Shown here: piece by piece, positions 7,579 to 17,635 of the stretch
Position numbering within the stretch: the stretch's first letter is position 1
How the letters are laid out: every line of letters begins with the position of its first letter
Origin: an uncultured Winogradskyella sp.
Lineage (GTDB): Bacteria > Bacteroidota > Bacteroidia > Flavobacteriales > Flavobacteriaceae
Assembly: GCF_947498005.1 (NCBI RefSeq)
Contig: NZ_CANMIW010000010.1
Span: 24,410-88,409 of the forward strand
Direction of reading: 5' to 3'
DNA length: 64,000 nucleotides
The notes under the pieces: generated by a model
What the model saw: only the letters and a program-made list of their open reading frames with translations
Database searches by the model: none
Told to the model about the DNA's origin: nothing
Translations under genes and position numbers: made by a program

Positions 7579-8451
7579 ATGGTTTTAAAAGAACTTCAGA
7601 GTATATTTCATATCGAATTAGATGCAATTTATGGTCAGCATGAAGTGAATAGTTTTTTCTATTTGTGCACAGAGCATTATTTGAATACAGCAAGAATTCA
7701 ATTAACGTTAGAACCAGAATTAGCCATCACAAAACCTGCAACAGAAACGTTTTTTAAAGCCTTAGAACATTTAAAACAACAAAAACCAATTCAGTATTTA
7801 TTAGGCGAAACCGAATTTTTTGGATTACCGTTTAAAGTGAATGAAAATGTATTGATTCCACGACCTGAAACAGAAGAGTTGGTGGATTTGATTATCCGTT
7901 CTGTCGCATCGAGTTCAGTGGACAAGTCATTAAGAATCTTAGATATTGGTACAGGTTCTGGTTGTATAGCCATTTCTTTAGCTAAAAACTTACCGAATGC
8001 CGAAGTTTATGCACTAGACGTAAGTCCTGAGGCTTTAAAGATAGCAAAGCAAAATTCTGAATTAAATAAGGTTGATGTCCATTTTATTGAAGCCAGTATT
8101 TTAAATGAGACTTGTCATTCCGCACTTGATGCGGCATCTAAATTTGATATTATTGTTTCTAATCCACCATACGTAAGAAACCTAGAAAAACAAGAAATTA
8201 AACCCAATGTTTTAAACAATGAACCGCATTTAGCATTGTTTGTAGAAGATGATAATCCGTTACTATTTTATAAAGCCATAACAGCATTCGCGGAAAAAAT
8301 CTTAAAATCAAAAGGACAATTGTATTTTGAAATTAATCAATATCTTGGAGAAGAAACGAAGGCTTTACTAACCAACACTAATTTTGAAGCTGTTAAGTTA
8401 TTGAAAGACTTAAATGGAAATAATAGAATGTTGAAGGGTAAAAAGGTTTAG
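7579..8451 (+). CDS. prmC: Peptide chain release factor N5-glutamine methyltransferase PrmC
   Basis: PrmC methylates the glutamine of the GGQ motif in release factors, using S-adenosylmethionine. The 290-residue protein has an N-terminal helical domain (1-80), the SAM site ILDIGTGSGCIAISLAK (about 120-136) and the catalytic NPPY (195-198). Immediately before NPPY there is an extra segment, CHSALDAAS (179-187). It is encoded by a REP-like palindrome at 8114-8140 read in frame. A second odd stretch, SVASSSVD near 108-115, is encoded by 7901-7929 and may have a similar origin. Both lie between conserved blocks, so the enzyme is probably active. Confidence 0.95.
   Translation: MVLKELQSIFHIELDAIYGQHEVNSFFYLCTEHYLNTARIQLTLEPELAITKPATETFFKALEHLKQQKPIQYLLGETEFFGLPFKVNENVLIPRPETEELVDLIIRSVASSSVDKSLRILDIGTGSGCIAISLAKNLPNAEVYALDVSPEALKIAKQNSELNKVDVHFIEASILNETCHSALDAASKFDIIVSNPPYVRNLEKQEIKPNVLNNEPHLALFVEDDNPLLFYKAITAFAEKILKSKGQLYFEINQYLGEETKALLTNTNFEAVKLLKDLNGNNRMLKGKKV
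7901..7929 (+). repeat. Possible decayed REP-like sequence inside prmC
   Basis: The stretch beginning CTGTCGCATCGAG resembles, from memory, a palindromic intergenic repeat seen in many flavobacteria (CTGTCACATCGAG...). It falls between the helical domain and the SAM site of prmC, where a variable linker is expected. The palindrome itself is degraded, so this is a weak call. Confidence 0.25.
8114..8140 (+). repeat. REP-like palindrome read in frame within prmC
   Basis: The palindrome CCGCA-CTTGA-TGCGG (8120-8134) sits inside a longer GTCATTCCGCACTTGATGCGG element, which I recall as a common extragenic repeat in flavobacteria. Here it is translated as CHSALDAAS, just before the NPPY motif. The frame is kept open through it. 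Confidence 0.6.
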
Positions 8452-8452
8452 A

Positions 8453-11138
<2,686 letters not shown>

Positions 11139-11209
11139 ATTCTTACAGAAAAACAGCTATTTATTCGATGAAATACATAATTTATTCGTTAAAGTGTTAA
11201 AAAAATGTT

Positions 11210-11217
11210 TATATTTG
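11210..11217 (+). promoter_or_regulatory. -7 box of the membrane protein gene at 11244
   Basis: TATATTTG is an exact TAnnTTTG match, 26 bp upstream of the ATG at 11244. It overlaps codons of a longer possible reading frame beginning at 11205. That argues that the longer start is false and that transcription begins after it. A clear TTG at -33 is lacking. Confidence 0.55.
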
Positions 11218-11243
11218 CTTCCATAATTAAGGGATCAATTATA

Positions 11244-11990
11244 ATGTTATTAAATAGAACGATAAAAATAATATTGCTACTGCTGGGAGGAGTTTATATT
11301 TCGCTGCAAGGTTTAACCTTGGAGGTAGAAGGCGCCTACGTAAGTGCAATAGCGCTAGTATTATTTACAATTTTTTATATTGGACGTTCGAAAGTTAGAT
11401 CTAAATTCTTTATTACATTTCTTATTACATTTACTTTAGCACAAGTATTAGGAGCAATTTCTTGGCACACTCCTGAAGTTAAGGCAGATGAAGTTGATTA
11501 TTTATACTTTGTTAGTAATATGCTTTATATAGTGTCTTATGTTCTGTTAATACTTAAAACGATTAGGCAACTGAGATTAAGAACAATATTTTCTGAATTA
11601 ACCATTCCGATTTTAGTTTTAGTTGTTTTAGATATATTCTGTGTATCGCTAATCTCAAATACAACAGAAGGTGTGTTGACTACCTCACAATATATTTTAG
11701 AATATACTTACAATGGTGTTGTTATGGCATTATTATCCATTGCGCTTATCGATTATATGTATCGCAATAACTCAAAGTCTATGCTATTTTTATTGGCTAC
11801 TATATTCCTTACGTTTTCAGAAATAATTCAATTAGCGTATTTCTACATTTTAAATGATGACAGTTTGGGATACATTTATGCCTTCTTTCTAGTAATTGCC
11901 TTCGTCTTTTTATATGCTCAGTCTCAATATAAAGTTACTGAGCCGATAGCAGCATATATTGACGAACCTTTAGAAGTTGAAAACACCTAA
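11244..11990 (+). CDS. Multi-pass membrane protein of unknown function
   Basis: A 248-residue integral membrane protein, almost wholly hydrophobic, with about seven or eight helices (for example IIFLLLGGVYISLQGL-like, LALVLFTIFYIG-like, LTIPILVLVVLDIFCVSLI and the final IYAFFLVIAFVFLYA) and a short acidic tail (YIDEPLEVENT). The layout recalls YhhN-type proteins, but I do not see a decisive motif. I chose the ATG at 11244 because the alternative ATG at 11205 lies in the -7 promoter box. It is a single gene facing the cyclase gene, with only 8 bp between their ends. Confidence 0.7.
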   Translation: MLLNRTIKIILLLLGGVYISLQGLTLEVEGAYVSAIALVLFTIFYIGRSKVRSKFFITFLITFTLAQVLGAISWHTPEVKADEVDYLYFVSNMLYIVSYVLLILKTIRQLRLRTIFSELTIPILVLVVLDIFCVSLISNTTEGVLTTSQYILEYTYNGVVMALLSIALIDYMYRNNSKSMLFLLATIFLTFSEIIQLAYFYILNDDSLGYIYAFFLVIAFVFLYAQSQYKVTEPIAAYIDEPLEVENT

Positions 11991-11998
11991 TTGATCAA

Positions 11999-13108
11999 TT
12001 AGTCGAGTGTGTTGTCACTTTTAACTTGTTCTTCAATAGTATATAAGTCAACCACTTCTTTTCTTCCTTTTAACTCATTATTACCTTTAAATTTTATGGA
12101 ATATGGATGGTCCAAATTTAATATATTTAATAGCTGAGAAGATATTAATAGGTCAACGGAAAGTTCATTACATAAACCTTGAATTCTCGCAGTCGTATTT
12201 AAAGTATCACCCGTAAAAACCACATCTTTTTTTATTCTCCCAATTTCACCAGTTGTAACCTCGCCAAAATGAATTCCGGCTTTAAAAGTTGGATGTACTT
12301 TATATTTATCAATAAATTTAGATTTTCGATTTTCTAAGTCGTGTTTCATTTTGAAGAAGCAATAAATGCAATTATTGTTTATATTCTTTGAAACTTTCCA
12401 TGATACAACCATTTCATCACCTACGTATTGATAAACTTCACCAGAATATGTTATTACTGCTTCTGAAATTACATTATAGTAATCATTTAAAAGCTTGAAA
12501 TATTGATGGTGGCCAATTTTTTCAGCAATTGCTGTAGACGATTTCATATCCAGAAACATAAAAATCCTGTTTTCAATTTTTGGCTTATGATATTTGCCTG
12601 TTATAAAATTTGAAAATGAATTAGGACCAACTTTTTCACTTATCTCATTGTAAAAAAGTGTAAATACAAGTGAAACAGCCATTTGAAAACTAGTACTAAT
12701 AAAGCTTATACTATTGATAAATTCACTGAATTTGTTCAAAATTTGCTCGTCGAAAATATTTGTTTTTAATTCAATACTCGCTGCTACAGGATAAGCGATA
12801 CAAATTATAATAAAGAGAAATAGAGAGTATATAATTGACTTTCCTATGACTTTGGTTAAGAAACTTTTTTTTAAAAACAATTGGTTTATAAAAAGTAGTT
12901 CAATGATTCCTAATATCAAACCAACAATTGTAACAACAGGCAAGGCAAATAATACAATTTTATAATCTAGTTTTATGACGCCATTGATTGTATAGCCAAA
13001 ATCTTTTGTGGCGGCATACTCAATTATTAAAAAGATGATACCAAATATCAGCCAGATTAAACCAAATGGAATAACTCGTTTAATATTTCTTTTAAGTTTT
13101 GGCGTCAT
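11999..13108 (-). CDS. Membrane-bound class III adenylate/guanylate cyclase
   Basis: A 369-residue protein with four predicted membrane helices in the first half (about 13-160) and a class III nucleotide cyclase catalytic domain in the second (about 180-350). The catalytic domain begins RIFMFLDMKSSTAIAEKIG, carrying the first metal-binding aspartate. The second is in YQYVGDEMVVSW. The segment FTGDTLNTTARIQ carries the expected Asn and Arg of the active site. The product is cAMP or a related cyclic nucleotide. The substrate cannot be settled by eye. The catalytic half is cytoplasmic by inference. No effector gene is adjacent. Confidence 0.88.
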   Translation of the reverse strand: MTPKLKRNIKRVIPFGLIWLIFGIIFLIIEYAATKDFGYTINGVIKLDYKIVLFALPVVTIVGLILGIIELLFINQLFLKKSFLTKVIGKSIIYSLFLFIIICIAYPVAASIELKTNIFDEQILNKFSEFINSISFISTSFQMAVSLVFTLFYNEISEKVGPNSFSNFITGKYHKPKIENRIFMFLDMKSSTAIAEKIGHHQYFKLLNDYYNVISEAVITYSGEVYQYVGDEMVVSWKVSKNINNNCIYCFFKMKHDLENRKSKFIDKYKVHPTFKAGIHFGEVTTGEIGRIKKDVVFTGDTLNTTARIQGLCNELSVDLLISSQLLNILNLDHPYSIKFKGNNELKGRKEVVDLYTIEEQVKSDNTLD

Positions 13109-13229
13109 CCTTTGAATTCCATTCGAGTTTAGTATGATTTGTTTTTAAAGTATTAATGTTTCAATCCATTATCTATTTACGGATAGTAGTTTCTCTAAAT
13201 GATTAATCTAAAATTACTCTGAGCTCTAA

Positions 13230-14144
13230 TTACACAACTATGGAAGCGCCATCTGCTTTAATGTTTTTTCCAGAATTAAAATAAAAATCTACTTTACCAA
13301 GATATAATCCATAACAACCAACTTGATTAACTAAGACATTTTTACCAACACTATTTTTTTCAATCGTAGGTTTAGGTAAAAAGGTGTGCGTGTGTCCTCC
13401 AATAATAAGATCAATATCTTTTGTTGCTCTTGCTAATTTTAAGTCGCTAACTTTGTTTGGCTTATTCTTATAATTATAGCCTATATGAGAAAGGCAAATA
13501 ACTAAATCACATTTTTCTTCTTCCTTCAAAATTCGAGACATGTCTTGTGCTTTTTCAATAGGATCGTGATATACGGTTTCTTTATACATTTTTTTATCCA
13601 CTAAACCTTCTAGCTTAATTCCTAATCCAAAAACACCAATTTTAATTCCGTCTTTAATTAAAATTTTATAAGGTTTTACATGCGTATCCATTACAGTATT
13701 TGAAAAGTCATAGTTGGCAGAAACGAATTCAAAGTCAGCATGAGGAATCTGTGCATAAAGACCATCAATTCCGTTATCAAAATCATGATTTCCAATTGTG
13801 GCTAAATCGTATTTTAGCATGCTCATAAGCTTAAATTCCAATTCGCCTCCATAATAGTTAAAATATGGTGTGCCTTGAAAAATGTCGCCAGCATCTAATA
13901 ATAAAGTATTCGGATTTTCTTGTCTTATAGATTCCACTAAGGTTGCACGTCTTGCAACACCTCCTTTATTCGCATTTCTGCCGTCATCTGGTCCAAAAGG
14001 ATCAATATGACTGTGAACATCGTTGGTGTGCAGTATGGTAATCTTAGTGATTTTAGACGAATCAAAAGATTGTAAACTAAGTCCGCCAACACCAGCTAAA
14101 ACGGTTGCAGCAGTGGATTTTTGTATAAATTGTCTTCTTTTCAT
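13230..14144 (-). CDS. Metallophosphatase subunit of a split 5'-nucleotidase (Tat signal)
   Basis: A 304-residue calcineurin-like phosphoesterase equal to the N-terminal half of UshA/CpdB-type 5'-nucleotidases. Metal ligands are all present: LHTNDVHSHI, LLDAGDIFQG, TIGNHDFDNG, CLSHIGYN and IIGGHTHTF. The N-terminus, MKRRQFIQKSTAATVLAG, is a twin-arginine signal, so the folded protein is exported. The partner gene at 14149 encodes the C-terminal substrate-binding half, and the two are 4 bp apart on the same strand. Likely role: periplasmic nucleotide dephosphorylation for nucleoside and phosphate salvage. Confidence 0.92.
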   Translation of the reverse strand: MKRRQFIQKSTAATVLAGVGGLSLQSFDSSKITKITILHTNDVHSHIDPFGPDDGRNANKGGVARRATLVESIRQENPNTLLLDAGDIFQGTPYFNYYGGELEFKLMSMLKYDLATIGNHDFDNGIDGLYAQIPHADFEFVSANYDFSNTVMDTHVKPYKILIKDGIKIGVFGLGIKLEGLVDKKMYKETVYHDPIEKAQDMSRILKEEEKCDLVICLSHIGYNYKNKPNKVSDLKLARATKDIDLIIGGHTHTFLPKPTIEKNSVGKNVLVNQVGCYGLYLGKVDFYFNSGKNIKADGASIVV

Positions 14145-14148
14145 CGTT

Positions 14149-14907
14149 TTAAAACTTTAATTTGATAAATCTGTTGTCGATCTTTGGATTTAAGGTGTCT
14201 GTCTTCTTAAAATTATCAATTAATACGTTTCTAATTTTATAATCTAAGATGGTTAAACCTTCATTGGGTTGAAAAAACGTCATACCATCTCCACCATTAT
14301 AGAGATAATCGTTAGTAGCAACGTAATACGTTTTTTTAGGATCAATTGGTTCTCCTAATACTGTTGCAGACTTAATTTTGTCATCAACCGTTAAAGTAAG
14401 TTGAAGCTGTTTAGAAATAGGATGAGCGCGTTTAGCTTTTGCTAAATAGTCCATCATTTCATTAACTTTATTGCCTTTCATGGCTACCACAACTACAGAG
14501 TTTTCAAACGGCATTACTTCATAAGCTGTTCTTGTTGTAATATTTCCTTGAGATATAATAGCACGAATACCACCATGGTTTAACAAAACAAAATCTATAT
14601 GTTCGCTAGTTTTTTTAAGGAACACCTCGTTACCTTCATCATAGACAGCATCAGCCATCAAATTTCCGATAGCAGTATTTAATTCGCCATCAGATTTAGA
14701 ATAAGTGTCTAATGCGTAAGAGATAATATTATCCATATCTGCATTAACATGTTCTCTGTAAGGTTTAATAAAATCTTCTACTTCTTTATTGGGCTCTAAG
14801 GTCTCGTCAATATTTATGCGTTTACCTTCAATTTTAGAAACTTGCGAAGAAGAACAAGTAAAAAGCAGTAGTAAAAAACAAAGTTTTAGTGTGTGTTTAA
14901 TAGTCAT
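14149..14907 (-). CDS. 5'-nucleotidase C-terminal-domain lipoprotein
   Basis: A 252-residue lipoprotein (lipobox LLLFTC, cysteine at 18). Its body is the 5'-nucleotidase C-terminal domain that binds the nucleoside moiety: LNTAIGNLMADA near 80, LLNHGGIRA near 110, MPFENSVVVVAMKG, and YVATNDYLYNGGDG with the stacking aromatic residues. It lies directly upstream of the metallophosphatase gene, in the order C-domain then catalytic domain. The two halves of a normally single protein are made separately, one anchored by lipid and the other Tat-exported. This split is known in Bacteroidota. Confidence 0.9.
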   Translation of the reverse strand: MTIKHTLKLCFLLLLFTCSSSQVSKIEGKRINIDETLEPNKEVEDFIKPYREHVNADMDNIISYALDTYSKSDGELNTAIGNLMADAVYDEGNEVFLKKTSEHIDFVLLNHGGIRAIISQGNITTRTAYEVMPFENSVVVVAMKGNKVNEMMDYLAKAKRAHPISKQLQLTLTVDDKIKSATVLGEPIDPKKTYYVATNDYLYNGGDGMTFFQPNEGLTILDYKIRNVLIDNFKKTDTLNPKIDNRFIKLKF

Positions 14908-14926
14908 TGAATAACTTATATAAAGT

Positions 14927-14960
14927 TTGTATTAAAATGTGAGTGCTTTTATTAAATTTG
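14927..14960 (+). promoter_or_regulatory. Bacteroidota-type promoter for the DUF6913-dapA operon
   Basis: TTG at 14927-14929, a 23-bp spacer and TAAATTTG at 14953-14960 fit the TTG-N17-23-TAnnTTTG consensus. The ATG of the first gene follows 18 bp later. The promoter lies in the divergent gap with the 5'-nucleotidase genes. Confidence 0.6.
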
Positions 14961-14978
14961 CACAAAGGCTAAAGATAA

Positions 14979-15497
14979 ATGATTTTAAAAGCATTTAAAG
15001 AAAAATCAAATCGAAAATATGTGAACAAATTGTTGGCAGAACGAAAACCTTCTGTAAACAATAGTAAAGTAAAAACAGTCGCGGTTTTATTAAATGCTAA
15101 TGAGTTTCATGAGTTTGAGGTGTTTAGAGTCTATTTTAAAGAATTAGGCTTAACATCGCCAAAACATAAAATTGTGGCCTTTACTATGGATGATAAGTTA
15201 GAGCACAATCAATGGAATGCGCATTATAGTCCAAAAGATTTTGGATGGAATGGTAAAATAAAAAACCAAGATTTACAATCTTTTATTGATGAGCCGTTTG
15301 ATATGCTGATTTGTTTTTTTAAAAATCCGGTATTACAATTAAATCAAATTACGGCTATATCTAAAGCTAATTTTAAAGTTGGAATTTCAAATGAAGATGA
15401 AAGACTCTATGATTTAATTATTGATGTAGAATTAAAGAACATTAATATATTTAAGCAAGAATTGAAGAAATATTTAAACATACTAAAAAAATTATAA
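14979..15497 (+). CDS. DUF6913-like cytoplasmic protein
   Basis: A 172-residue protein that I recognise as the small conserved family next to dapA in flavobacteria (DUF6913, from memory). No enzyme motif is visible. There is no signal peptide or membrane helix. The centre contains a conserved-looking WNAHYSPKDFGWNG and the end is lysine-rich and helical. Its stop codon overlaps the dapA start by 1 bp (TAATG), which implies translational coupling. Function unknown. Confidence 0.7.
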   Translation: MILKAFKEKSNRKYVNKLLAERKPSVNNSKVKTVAVLLNANEFHEFEVFRVYFKELGLTSPKHKIVAFTMDDKLEHNQWNAHYSPKDFGWNGKIKNQDLQSFIDEPFDMLICFFKNPVLQLNQITAISKANFKVGISNEDERLYDLIIDVELKNINIFKQELKKYLNILKKL

Positions 15498-16381
15498 TGA
15501 CAAAGTTTATAGGAACTGGTGTAGCGTTAATTACACCTTTTAATGCGGATTTAAGTATCGATTTTGAAGCATTAGAGCGTCTTGTAGAATACAATATTGC
15601 AAACGGAACTGATTATTTAGTAATAAGTGGAACAACAGGAGAAAGTGTTACCGTAACTGCAGAAGAAAAAAAGGAATTAATAGCTTTTATAGCTAAAGTA
15701 AATAATGGAAGATTGCCGCTTGTACTTGGAATTGGTGGTAATAATACAGCAACTGTAGTGGAAGAAATTAAAGCTACGGACTTTACTGAAATTGACGGAA
15801 TTTTGTCAGTTTCTCCATATTACAGTAAGCCAACACAAGAAGGTATTTATCAGCATTTTAAAGCAATTGCATTAGTTTCACCAAAACCTATAATACTATA
15901 TAATGTTCCTGGTAGAACATCTTCTAATATGTTGCCAGAGACAACATTGAGATTAGCTAAGGATTTTGAAAATATTGTAGCCGTAAAAGAAGCAGGTAAT
16001 AATGTGCATCAATATTTAGAGCTTTTAAGGACTAAGCCAAAAGGTTTTTTAATACTTTCTGGTGATGACGACTTAGCTTTGGGTGTAGCATTAGCAGGAG
16101 GTTCTGGTGTTATTTCTGTGATAGGACAAGCATTACCAAAGGAATTTTCTGAAATGATTCGTTTAGGTATTGCTCGCAAGGCGAAGGAAGCGTATGATAT
16201 TCATTTTAAGCTTATGCCAATTGTAGGTTTAATATTTTCAGAGAACAATCCGGCTGGTATAAAAGCTGTTTTAGAAGCTCTTAATATTTCAAATTCAAAT
16301 GTGCGATTGCCGCTAGTTGAAGCTACAGAAAACCTAAAAGATGCTATAAAAAACGAATTGAAAATATTAGGTAAAAGTTAA
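15497..16381 (+). CDS. dapA: 4-hydroxy-tetrahydrodipicolinate synthase DapA
   Basis: DapA condenses pyruvate with aspartate semialdehyde, the first committed step to lysine and meso-diaminopimelate for peptidoglycan. The 294-residue protein is a TIM barrel with ISGTTGES (about 44-50), the catalytic tyrosine in LYNVPGRTSSN (Y135) and the Schiff-base lysine in VAVKEAGN (K164). Length is normal. It follows the DUF6913-like gene with a 1-bp overlap. The next gene, bamD, has its own -7 box. Confidence 0.97.
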   Translation: MTKFIGTGVALITPFNADLSIDFEALERLVEYNIANGTDYLVISGTTGESVTVTAEEKKELIAFIAKVNNGRLPLVLGIGGNNTATVVEEIKATDFTEIDGILSVSPYYSKPTQEGIYQHFKAIALVSPKPIILYNVPGRTSSNMLPETTLRLAKDFENIVAVKEAGNNVHQYLELLRTKPKGFLILSGDDDLALGVALAGGSGVISVIGQALPKEFSEMIRLGIARKAKEAYDIHFKLMPIVGLIFSENNPAGIKAVLEALNISNSNVRLPLVEATENLKDAIKNELKILGKS

Positions 16382-16437
16382 ACTTTATATAAATACCTAA
16401 TTAGCCTAAAAACAACGTTTAAATTAGCCAATAATAA

Positions 16438-16472
16438 TTGTTTTTAAATTCCGTTTATAATGTTTACTTTTG
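16438..16472 (+). promoter_or_regulatory. Promoter of the bamD-rpoZ-coaBC-porD operon
   Basis: TACTTTTG (16465-16472) matches TAnnTTTG exactly, and a TTG at 16438-16440 lies 24 bp upstream, just above the usual spacing. The -7 box overlaps an in-frame upstream ATG at 16460. The true start of bamD is therefore the ATG at 16490. Confidence 0.55.
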
Positions 16473-16489
16473 CAGTCTGTTTAAAATTT

Positions 16490-17290
16490 ATGAAGAGAGG
16501 ACTTTACATATTACTTGTTACTTTAATATTAGTATCATGTAGTGATTTTCAGAAAACCCTAAAATCTGAAGATACTTCGGCCAAATTTGATATGGCTGAA
16601 GAACTTTATAATGACGGGAAGTGGGCAAAATCATTTAGATTACTAGATCAAATTCTTCAGAAGTATAGAGGAAAACCTCAGGCAGAGAAATTAACATTTA
16701 TGCATGCTATGTGTTTGTATAATATGAAAGAGTATTATAGGTCTAGTTATCATTTAGATAAGTTTACGGATATTTACCCGCAGAGTGAGAAGGCAGAACA
16801 AGCTTCATTTTTATCTGCTAAAGGTTATTATTACAATTCACCTATTTACTCTAAAGAACAAAAAGAGACTATAGAAGCGATTGAAAAATTACAGTTGTTT
16901 GTAAATGCTAATCCTAATTCTCAATATTTAAGTGAAGCTAATACTTTGGTAAAAGAATTAGATTTTAAATTAGAGAAAAAGGCATTCGAAATTGCAAAGC
17001 AATATGATTTAATTAAAGACTATAAAGCATCAATTAAATCATTCAATAACTTTTTATTAGAGTTCCCAGGAACGACATTAAGAAGTGAAGCTTTTTATTA
17101 CAGATTAGATGCTGCTTATAATTTAGCCATTTTAAGTGTAGAGTATTTAAAGGAAGAACGACTCAATGAAGCAATTGACTATTATAATGCTTTAAAGAAA
17201 GCATACCCAAACTCAGAAAATATTGAGAATGCTACGGCATTGTACAACCAATTACAAGAAGAGTTGAATACATTAAAGACAAAAAGTTAA
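16490..17290 (+). CDS. bamD: Outer membrane protein assembly factor BamD
   Basis: BamD is the essential lipoprotein of the BAM complex that folds beta-barrel proteins into the outer membrane. The 266-residue protein starts MKRGLYILLVTLILVSC, with the lipobox cysteine at residue 17, followed by tetratricopeptide-like repeats (for example AEELYNDGKWAKSFRLLDQI, and a block near SEKAEQASFLSAKGYYYNSP). I reject the start 30 bp upstream because it would spoil the lipoprotein signal and lies in the promoter. It heads an operon with rpoZ (11 bp gap), coaBC and porD. Confidence 0.93.
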   Translation: MKRGLYILLVTLILVSCSDFQKTLKSEDTSAKFDMAEELYNDGKWAKSFRLLDQILQKYRGKPQAEKLTFMHAMCLYNMKEYYRSSYHLDKFTDIYPQSEKAEQASFLSAKGYYYNSPIYSKEQKETIEAIEKLQLFVNANPNSQYLSEANTLVKELDFKLEKKAFEIAKQYDLIKDYKASIKSFNNFLLEFPGTTLRSEAFYYRLDAAYNLAILSVEYLKEERLNEAIDYYNALKKAYPNSENIENATALYNQLQEELNTLKTKS

Positions 17291-17301
17291 ACTATTATAT
17301 A

Positions 17302-17631
17302 ATGATGGATTTAAAAAAGACAGATGCACCAGTAAGTTCAGTAACTTACAACAGAAATGAAATAGATGCACCAACGGATAACATCTATGAAGCAATTTCA
17401 GTTATTGCAAAACGTGCAGAGCAAATCAATACTGACATAAGAAGAGAGTTAATTGATAAACTTGAAGAGTTTGCAACATATAACGATAGTCTTGAAGAAA
17501 TTTTTGAAAACAAAGAGCAAATCGAAGTTTCTAAGTTTTACGAAAAATTACCAAAACCACACGCACTAGCTGTAAAAGAGTGGTTAGATGATAAAATTTA
17601 TCATAGAAATACTGAGGATCCTCAGTCTTAA
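17302..17631 (+). CDS. rpoZ: RNA polymerase omega (Rpb6-like) subunit
   Basis: A 109-residue RNA polymerase subunit of the omega/Rpb6 type as found in Bacteroidota. It assists assembly of the polymerase. The recognisable region is NIYEAISVIAKRAEQINTDI, followed by a helical acidic segment and a C-terminal KPHALAVKEWLDDKIYHR. The gene begins with two ATG codons (17302 and 17305), and either could be used. It sits between bamD and coaBC, an order conserved in flavobacteria as far as I recall. Confidence 0.88.
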   Translation: MMDLKKTDAPVSSVTYNRNEIDAPTDNIYEAISVIAKRAEQINTDIRRELIDKLEEFATYNDSLEEIFENKEQIEVSKFYEKLPKPHALAVKEWLDDKIYHRNTEDPQS

Positions 17632-17635
17632 TTAA

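Noticed and set aside
16460..16489. Upstream ATG for bamD
   Set aside because: It overlaps the TACTTTTG promoter box and would destroy the lipoprotein signal, which fits the ATG at 16490.
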